Translations under genes and position numbers: made by a program | The notes under the pieces: model-generated | Told to the model about the DNA's origin: nothing | The model's input: the letters and a program-made list of their open reading frames with translations, nothing else | Database searches by the model: none | In this document: one piece after another, positions 60,501 through 64,000 of the stretch | How positions within the stretch are numbered: the first letter of the stretch is position 1 | Layout of the letters: each line of letters begins with the position of its first letter | From: Ischnura elegans | Taxonomy: Eukaryota > Arthropoda > Insecta > Odonata > Coenagrionidae | Length of the DNA stretch: 64,000 nucleotides | NCBI RefSeq assembly: GCF_921293095.1 | Contig: NC_060246.1 | Span: 84,565,030 to 84,629,029, forward strand | Direction: 5' to 3'

Positions 60501-63158
60501 ATCAGTATAACTCTGATGGTGTATGATGTGCAGATGTTCCAGGGCTGTGTTTGAACCTTTTTTTCAAAGAATTTCACAATTATTAGTTAATATTTTCAGC
60601 ATTAACGCAAAAGAAAATGGCAAAAAGATAAAATAACTTTCATATGTTTGCATCCAAATCTAAGTTACTAGCAAATTTAAAAATTTAGATGTGAAAATTA
60701 AAATTCGAAAACTTTTATTTACCCAAAATTTGATGCATGGATAGTGGATGACATCTGAAAAATTATTTATCTTATTTTATAATTCAATTCCGCCATCATT
60801 TCAGAAATTATTACAAGCTTCTTAGTTGCTATGTAAAAATATGTTGCCCGTCGTTTCTAATGTTTGTGTAACGGGTTGCATAAATATCCGGAGCATTTAT
60901 CACATGGGTGCGTATGGCATCACTGTGATGCCACTAACAAATTGTTTAATAAATTGTCAAATTAATATAAAAATCCCTTTTTTATTGAAATTGTTTTCAT
61001 ATTTTCGAAAAACAAAGTGAATGCAGTGAAAAAAAATTCTCCGCCAATGTGAAACAACTCTGAGAAAATGTTACGCAATGAAAGGGTTAAGCTGTCCAAT
61101 TTGTAGCTATTTTCAAATTTTATGATTTCCTATGAACAGACTTCAATAAATATTTTGCTGTTAACAATGGCTGATAGTATCCTGTTTATTTTTACAAATT
61201 GTCTTATATGAGCTTGATAACCTAAGGTACTTAAAATTTGAGGAAGTTTTCTTCTCTTCTGCTTCATAATATGCTCTATTTACATAGTGTGTGCAGACTG
61301 ACTTCTTCCTTTTTAATAATTGAGAACAGATGAAAAGGGTAAGATGTATCAAGATATTGACAATGTCATGTTTTTAAGGGCTGAATTCCGACGATCACGA
61401 TGAATACTAAGGAGGTTTTTGGAGCTTCAGAGACTGCTATGAAAAAAAGAGGAAAAAGGGTATAGGTTGTGAATTATGAGTATGCCATTAGAAACTAGAA
61501 GTAGGATGTCCAGTGGAGGAACAGAAGAGATGCTATAGTGGCCCAGTGCAGAGCCCATTCTCCTGCTGCAGAAAATATCTCCCTGGAGATGGGCAGGTAG
61601 AAGAGATGTATGAGAATGCAGCAGATATGGAGTTTTTGCTTGGTATTGGTAGGAAAAATAAGACAATTAGTTAAAGTAAGTTAGGTGGGTAAGAAGGGAT
61701 GAAATGATGGAAAACATGAAATAGGTATGGTATTTGAAGGAGGTGACTGACAGCTCAGGTCACTTGCACCATGAGGATGAAGCTGACTTTTTCCTTGTTA
61801 ATAATTGAGAACAGATGGCACTAGCTTAGGCAGGTAGGGAAGGGCATAGAGAAACCCGGTGTCGGCACAAGCCTACTCCTAAAGAAAGGCACCAAGGGGA
61901 CCATAGCTCAACGTCCTATCTGACGGACAGATTGCTGCATTTGAAGTGCCTTCCACAAAGCACTCAAGCATGGATCAGGCAACCTCTGAAAAATCTCTGC
62001 CACCGCCGGGATTCAAACCCAGGTGATCTGGGTGGGAAGCCAGCACTCTAGTCACCATACTAACTTGATCCCTATATGGAATAGTACCCCCTCTTACTTT
62101 TATGCAGCCCTGCATGAAGAACCTATGGTAGTTGCAGGCACAGGAGATTGGAGGGATAGCTTTGGGGCTTCAGCCTCCCTTAAATTTTTTCATTTATAGA
62201 GACTGCCCACCTGTGATACTCTTCAGAAGCAACTAACCCAGAGGCACTTAACCTCGGACTTTTTTTCAACTTCTGAAAGTAGAGGACTGATTTTATGATC
62301 TTAGAGCTGAAATTTGATCAAGATTTTATAATTTTAACTACTGTTGTCAGAGTCCTAAATTTTAAAAAGTTTTGAAAAATCTTGCTTTGAAAAATTTTGA
62401 AAAATGCTTATGGAGACCAAGCCTCAATAACTACGGCTATAAATTCACTATACATTCTTTATTCCTTCATCAAAAACTCATTGATCAATTCCTCAGCTCA
62501 AGGGCCCACCACAGCAAGCTATGCCTCCTCTCAACCTGGTTCTTTTCATTGAAATGGTAATTTAAAAAAATGTATAAATCAAATTTTGTGGTGCCACGTC
62601 AAAACCTAGTTTATGTTCATTAAATGCATATGGAATAACAATGTCTGAATAATATTTTCCATTTAAGGAGTTGGACATTATTTTATCCTTTTACATGCAT
62701 TAAAAATTTTGAATGAGGACTGTATTTTATATTTTAAAAAAGGTATTTAAAAATTAAAGTTGTATTTTTGTACCTCAAATAAATACAATTATGAAGAGTA
62801 ATTGTATGTCACATAAAATTGAAATGCATTTTCCTTACTGCTGAACATGATGTTTTTTCTGTTTTTTTTTTAAATTCATGATTGCATTGATGATAGGACT
62901 TTTAATATTCAAGTCAAATTTTAATAACTCCATTGTGTGTTTGAAAGAGATTGAGAGATAAATTTGCTTCTCCTTGGGTCTTTTTTTCTCAAGACATGTA
63001 TATGTACTTACCTTCAGTCGTAGTAGTAGCAGCAGCAGTAGTAGTAGTAGCAGCAGCAGTAGTAGTAGTAGCAGCAGTAGTAGTAGTAGCAGCAGTAGTA
63101 GTAGTAGCAGCAGCAGTAGTAGTTTCGTAATTAATTGTGGTGTTTCCTAATTCATATT
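42205..63158 (-). CDS. Adhesion G-protein-coupled receptor (HormR-GAIN-7TM), 3' part of gene, 16 exons
   Basis: Exons (high to low): 63158-63012, 55617-55555, 54137-53929, 52444-52193, 52099-51759, 50575-50303, 49515-49395, 49282-49188, 49031-48917, 48272-48037, 47551-47488, 47398-47313, 47023-46900, 45636-45523, 45090-44967, 42542-42205. Phases agree throughout; 2700 in-frame bases give 899 residues. Order: Thr/Ala-repeat stalk (about 13-48), Ser/Thr linker, Cys-rich HormR (70-139), GAIN (140-468) ending in a GPS with CVFW, W..TGC, CVCTHLSSF, then seven helices and a Ser/Thr-rich tail (about 720-899). The conserved extracellular disulfide pair is present (LCSFMGALLHY and ICWLSLP). HL/S at 454-456 predicts self-cleavage, and SSFAVFMSL would be the tethered agonist. 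No close match to a named subfamily (not obviously latrophilin or flamingo). N-terminus and signal peptide lie outside the window. Confidence 0.9.
43165..43480. mobile_element. TA-flanked MITE, copy 2 (aGPCR last intron)
   Basis: Same family as 35833-36475: left end CAGTTGAGGACCTCAAATAC, right end complement CAGTTGAGGACCTCAAATCC, and a shared block ctcaagaccagaaatccaga. TA at 43163-43164 and 43481-43482. It is 316 bp against 643 bp for copy 1, differing by internal sequence. Confidence 0.82.
43591..44826 (-). mobile_element. hAT-type DNA transposon in aGPCR last intron
   Basis: A perfect 17-bp inverted repeat CAGTGCTGTAGTTGGGT at both ends. Flanks atgctaca and gtactaca agree at 6 of 8 bases, as an aged 8-bp hAT duplication. 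On the minus strand, 43701-44018 encodes a hAT C-terminal dimerisation-like segment (IATSECKRAFGAMN, then LLVERTGRLIFLRSVRPPL). The transposase core is missing. 1236 bp; it includes a GC-rich block at about 44390-44620. Confidence 0.82.
43701..44018 (-). pseudogene. hAT transposase C-terminal remnant
   Basis: 105 codons with the SEC.R.F..MN...T..RN.L pattern of the hAT dimerisation region. No start or catalytic core; intact hAT transposases are several hundred residues. Confidence 0.7.
44967..45090 (-). CDS. aGPCR exon: Ser/Thr-rich cytoplasmic tail
   Basis: Acceptor ttaactttgacacag, donor gtaggt, phases 0 and 1; 41 codons, including STTKASQSFSDRALSSANES and ISTIMIPEAP. It supplies exactly the phase change needed between the TM7 exon and the last exon. 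Many Ser/Thr residues could be phosphorylated. Confidence 0.75.
45523..45636 (-). CDS. aGPCR exon: end of TM7 and proximal tail
   Basis: Acceptor tacttttttccag, donor gtaagc, phases 0 and 0. GVLIFTTRVLRNRQIKKIIL continues TM7 into a basic helix-8-like segment. Confidence 0.88.
46265..46590 (+). repeat. Dispersed repeat, copy A
   Basis: Shares ordered blocks with 62150-62455: ggaggcttcaccctcc, gaggcaactaacccaagggc, cttgacttcctctcgact, and aatgataactacggcc further on. Family unknown; it lies in an aGPCR intron. Confidence 0.5.
46900..47023 (-). CDS. aGPCR exon: TM6 and start of TM7
   Basis: Acceptor cttattttttcag, donor gtaagt, phases 2 and 0. IWIRGWFTLSSLLGVSWFIC is TM6, with the family's LLG.SW motif; YLEYMFVVFNGSQ begins TM7. 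Confidence 0.92.
47313..47398 (-). CDS. aGPCR exon: end of TM5 and intracellular loop 3
   Basis: Acceptor cttaatttcag, donor gtaata, phases 0 and 2. ANTVVLILVLRETWSA is helix, followed by basic VRDKSRRRKL, the cytoplasmic loop. Confidence 0.85.
47488..47551 (-). CDS. aGPCR exon: extracellular loop 2 and start of TM5
   Basis: Acceptor cttacttttcag, donor gtaagg, phases 2 and 0; ICWLSLPNYQWVFIIQALIM then TG. The CW pair is the conserved loop-2 cysteine partner of TM3. Too short to stand out as an open frame; found by phase and motif. Confidence 0.85.
48037..48272 (-). CDS. aGPCR exon: TM3-TM4
   Basis: Acceptor tgtacatttcag, donor gtgagt, phases 0 and 2. PLCSFMGALLHYTLSASIMW has the TM3 cysteine; SEGHYLYRSI follows; YGLPAALVAATALIGLAL is TM4. 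A second open frame over the same bases is a shadow. Confidence 0.92.
48662..48726 (-). repeat. tRNA-derived SINE head
   Basis: Minus strand: GTGGTCTAATAGGTTGAGAG (A-box-like) and GTTCAAATCT (B-box-like), spaced as in a tRNA, in an aGPCR intron. Stems are not tRNA-like enough for a functional gene. Confidence 0.5.
48917..49031 (-). CDS. aGPCR exon: TM2
   Basis: Acceptor atttctttacag, donor gtaagt, phases 2 and 0. RETICRNISACLLITHILTL is helix 2; FNMSD carries a sequon in extracellular loop 1. Confidence 0.9.
49188..49282 (-). CDS. aGPCR exon: TM1
   Basis: Acceptor aaaaaaaatag, donor gtaagt, phases 0 and 2. DKGFTMDLLTWICSGSSIIS then LTITLIIFHLF, helix 1. The acceptor lacks a strong pyrimidine tract, but the phase fits both neighbours. 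Confidence 0.85.
49395..49515 (-). CDS. aGPCR exon: GPS cleavage site and tethered agonist
   Basis: Acceptor ttattgcatttcag, donor gtaaga, phases 2 and 0. EWDDTGC, KCVCTHLSSFAVFM: all canonical GPS residues are kept. Cleavage is expected between Leu455 and Ser456, freeing SSFAVFMSL as the tethered agonist. Confidence 0.92.
50303..50575 (-). CDS. aGPCR exon: GAIN subdomain B, first GPS half
   Basis: Acceptor ctccattgaacag, donor gtaagc, phases 2 and 2. WSFAKTILNTAVISYTYS and ISLAIRSVEIVLPHA are GAIN beta strands; SSKCVFWNKDKG is the first Cys/Trp pair of the GPS. Confidence 0.88.
51205..51320 (+). repeat. tRNA-derived SINE copy
   Basis: ggtagcttaacaggataaag then gatccgggtttgaatcccag: the clearest A and B boxes in the window, with the same gacaggaaattg spacer as the 31.6-32 kb copies. 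In an aGPCR intron. Confidence 0.7.
51759..52099 (-). CDS. aGPCR exon: GAIN subdomain A/B
   Basis: Acceptor ttgaatag, donor gtagat, phases 0 and 2. Starts VDRAAAGNKVQEFLNGLGKT; beta-rich later part (TKLSFPMDALTDNGSITVYG). Both splice signals are weaker than average, but both phases fit. Confidence 0.85.
52193..52444 (-). CDS. aGPCR exon: GAIN subdomain A, first part
   Basis: Acceptor catttctcag, donor gtaagt, phases 0 and 0. Helical sequence with IIPILNALENVTSQFQQEIL and two N-glycosylation sequons (NVT, NGT). Confidence 0.85.
53929..54137 (-). CDS. aGPCR exon: HormR domain
   Basis: Acceptor ccatttccacag, donor gtaagt, phases 1 and 0. Eight cysteines with HPWEACAGETKKSNCPGD and GMCSWECSKSGSFIG, ending YSQCNSGWINSL: the Cys and Trp pattern of hormone-receptor domains found before GAIN in many adhesion GPCRs. 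Confidence 0.88.
55555..55617 (-). CDS. aGPCR exon: short Ser/Thr linker
   Basis: Acceptor gtttatttacag, donor gtgaga, phases 1 and 1; 20 complete codons, DSCIPDPEETTSTTGEPST. Being symmetric, it could be skipped without a frame change. Confidence 0.75.
55805..55915 (+). repeat. tRNA-derived SINE copy
   Basis: gaccggcaattgggagatat, then gggtttgaatcccgg (B box) and a T-rich body start, like 51205-51320. The A box is degraded. Confidence 0.6.
56795..57366. mobile_element. hAT-type MITE
   Basis: Ends CAGTGGCGGC at the left and GCCGCCACTG at the right pair as inverted repeats. Target duplication attttgtg / cttttgtg agrees at 7 of 8. Internal G run and CpG-rich middle; no transposase. In the large aGPCR stalk intron. 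Confidence 0.78.
58224..58712. mobile_element. MITE with 35-bp perfect inverted repeats and CCACGTGG array
   Basis: The first 35 and last 35 bases are exact complements, starting CCCAGTGAGAAATGGGTGGT. TAG on both sides may be a 3-bp target duplication. Inside, ccacgtgg/ccacgttg-type units recur many times near both ends. No coding frame. Superfamily not assigned. Confidence 0.85.
59845..60195 (+). pseudogene. piggyBac-type transposase fragment
   Basis: A continuous frame from about 59845 reads FSRDRFQLIF, RNSGVDDRIPRDPLHKIRPL, then MKEIYYMFKEL. After a deletion/frameshift near 60000-60022 it resumes with WRHKRGITLYMLSEPNGLV and YTGAKDP. Order and motifs fit piggyBac transposases. The stretch that normally holds a catalytic Asp between the two parts is lost. 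Truncated at the right by a hAT-type MITE. Confidence 0.75.
60204..60349. mobile_element. Small hAT-type MITE nested in the piggyBac relic
   Basis: Ends CAGTCGCGTAGCCA and, as complement of the right, CAGTAGAGTAGCCA. Flanks agtttatt / agtttata agree at 7 of 8. 146 bp, G/C-run rich, inserted after the piggyBac frame. Confidence 0.7.
61845..62075 (-). repeat. tRNA-derived SINE copy, minus strand
   Basis: Minus-strand head around 62075 (TTAGTATGGTGACTAGAGTG), a B-box-like GGGTTTGAATCCCGGCGG, then a conserved-looking GC-rich body containing gacggacagattgctgca (plus-strand text). Confidence 0.6.
62150..62455 (+). repeat. Dispersed repeat, copy B
   Basis: Same order and orientation as copy A: ggggcttcagcctccctt, gaagcaactaacccagaggc, cctcggactttttttcaact, caataactacggctat. 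No coding frame or terminal repeats seen. Confidence 0.5.
63012..63158 (-). CDS. aGPCR exon: Thr/Ala-repeat stalk
   Basis: Acceptor tttttttccacag, donor gtaagt, phases 1 and 1. After YELGNTTINYE, an ACT/GCT triplet repeat encodes alternating runs of three or four Thr and two or three Ala for 36 codons, then E. The frame fits neighbouring exons exactly. Thr runs suggest an O-glycosylated, mucin-like stalk. Its upstream partner exon lies right of the window. Confidence 0.8.
63016..63123 (-). repeat. ACT/GCT triplet microsatellite inside the stalk exon
   Basis: Minus-strand triplets alternate in blocks of ACT (three or four) and GCT (two or three), with one ACG, uninterrupted for 36 codons. It is translated in frame in the aGPCR stalk exon. 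Confidence 0.9.
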
Positions 63159-64000
63159 CTGTGGAAAAAAATATAGAAAGGTTTCTGAGTGTAATTTACG
63201 ATACCTGTTAACCTCCTTTGTATGCAATTATACTATGAAGTACTAAAATTTCACTCCCTCAGACTTTTGGGTCAAAAAGAAAAAATGTATCCACTAATGT
63301 GCCATTCGACTATGGAGGGTTTAGTATTTTTGGTGTTGTGCAATTTTTTATCTTGGGGAAGAGGTGTTTCTTTGTGGTGATGCTTCTAGTTTGAAGTGCC
63401 ACTGCCAGGGACTACCATGTGGCTTAGGTAATTGTCCTAGGGTCCCGAGGTCCCTAGCTAGGCTGCCAGGGTATGGGAAATCTAGCCAACTAGTACCAGG
63501 ATGGCACCACTGAAATTCAGTAGTTGAGAGTGAGAGGACTTCCTAGGGCATGACACGAGCGGCAGTGCATAGAGACTCTCACAAGACTCTATTGCTCGCA
63601 GTCAAATAAACGTGGTCCGACTAAACTTACTTTAATGAAGCGAGGTTAATTACTGCTTTTATCCAACCCCTTCACTCCTTTTTCACTCCCTCTCCTCCCC
63701 CTTGTGGATTCTCCACTGTCCCTATGGCATTAAATCAGTTTCCTTACACCATCGATAACATTTTAAGTAAACACAAATTTGACCCATTTCTGTTGTAGGA
63801 AATATACACACATCCATTATAGGTATAAGGCAACACAGTGGCAATTATGAGTTGGCCAGGAAGTACTTTTTATTTGCAGAAATGTTTATCGAGTGCAAGA
63901 GAAATTAAGGAATTCAATGCTTCAACCTAAAGATTGGTTTGGAAACTTAGCAGTGACTTTAATTAAGGTATATCAACTCAAAGTCCCCGGGTATAGTTTT

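Noticed and set aside
1-64000. CRISPR arrays, bacterial operons, viral or toxin genes
   Set aside because: No spaced direct repeats, no operon-like gene packing, and no viral or toxin gene recognised; all clear genes have eukaryotic introns.

Overview
The window looks like nuclear DNA of an arthropod, most likely an insect. It is AT-rich, its genes are split by GT-AG introns of hundreds to thousands of bases, and it is full of small transposon copies (pogo/Tigger, hAT, piggyBac, PIF/Harbinger, a decayed RTE-type LINE and several tRNA-derived SINEs). I cannot name the species from the sequence.

Three protein genes can be rebuilt exon by exon, and in each the reading frame closes across every intron. 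(1) 1-17768, plus strand: the 3' part of a protogenin/IGDCC-like receptor of the DCC family. It begins at the end of an apparent Ig domain, followed by five fibronectin type III domains, one membrane helix and a tail of about 350 residues. Twelve exons give 947 residues; the 5' end lies left of the window. (2) 29186-38678, plus strand: a complete seven-exon gene for a 379-residue NAD(P)-dependent extended short-chain dehydrogenase/epimerase. It has an intact GGCGFIG nucleotide-binding loop but no YxxxK catalytic pair where it is expected. (3) 63158-42205, minus strand: the 3' part of an adhesion GPCR. Sixteen exons give 899 residues: Thr/Ala-repeat stalk, HormR domain, GAIN domain with a complete GPS, seven membrane helices and a Ser/Thr-rich tail. 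Its 5' end lies right of the window.

Layout: gene 1 (1-17768); a gap of about 11 kb with AT microsatellites and a decayed LINE (26270-27765); gene 2; a convergent gap of about 2.5 kb (about 39730-42200) holding a pogo-like MITE and a perfect hairpin; gene 3 on the opposite strand. Most other structure is intronic transposon debris: a piggyBac-like MITE (1062-1303) and a gutted Tigger element (8860-10500) in gene 1; SINEs, Myb/SANT and MADF remnants and a TA-flanked MITE in gene 2; and a second copy of that MITE, three hAT-type elements, a CACGTGG-rich MITE and a piggyBac transposase relic in gene 3.

The three genes do not form an evident pathway. Genes 1 and 3 are both cell-surface receptors. 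I found no CRISPR array, rRNA, functional tRNA, virus or toxin gene, and no system I would call new. The points most worth following are the Thr/Ala triplet-repeat exon of the adhesion GPCR, the atypical SDR active site, the arthropod protogenin-like receptor, and a possible antisense exon nested in gene 2.
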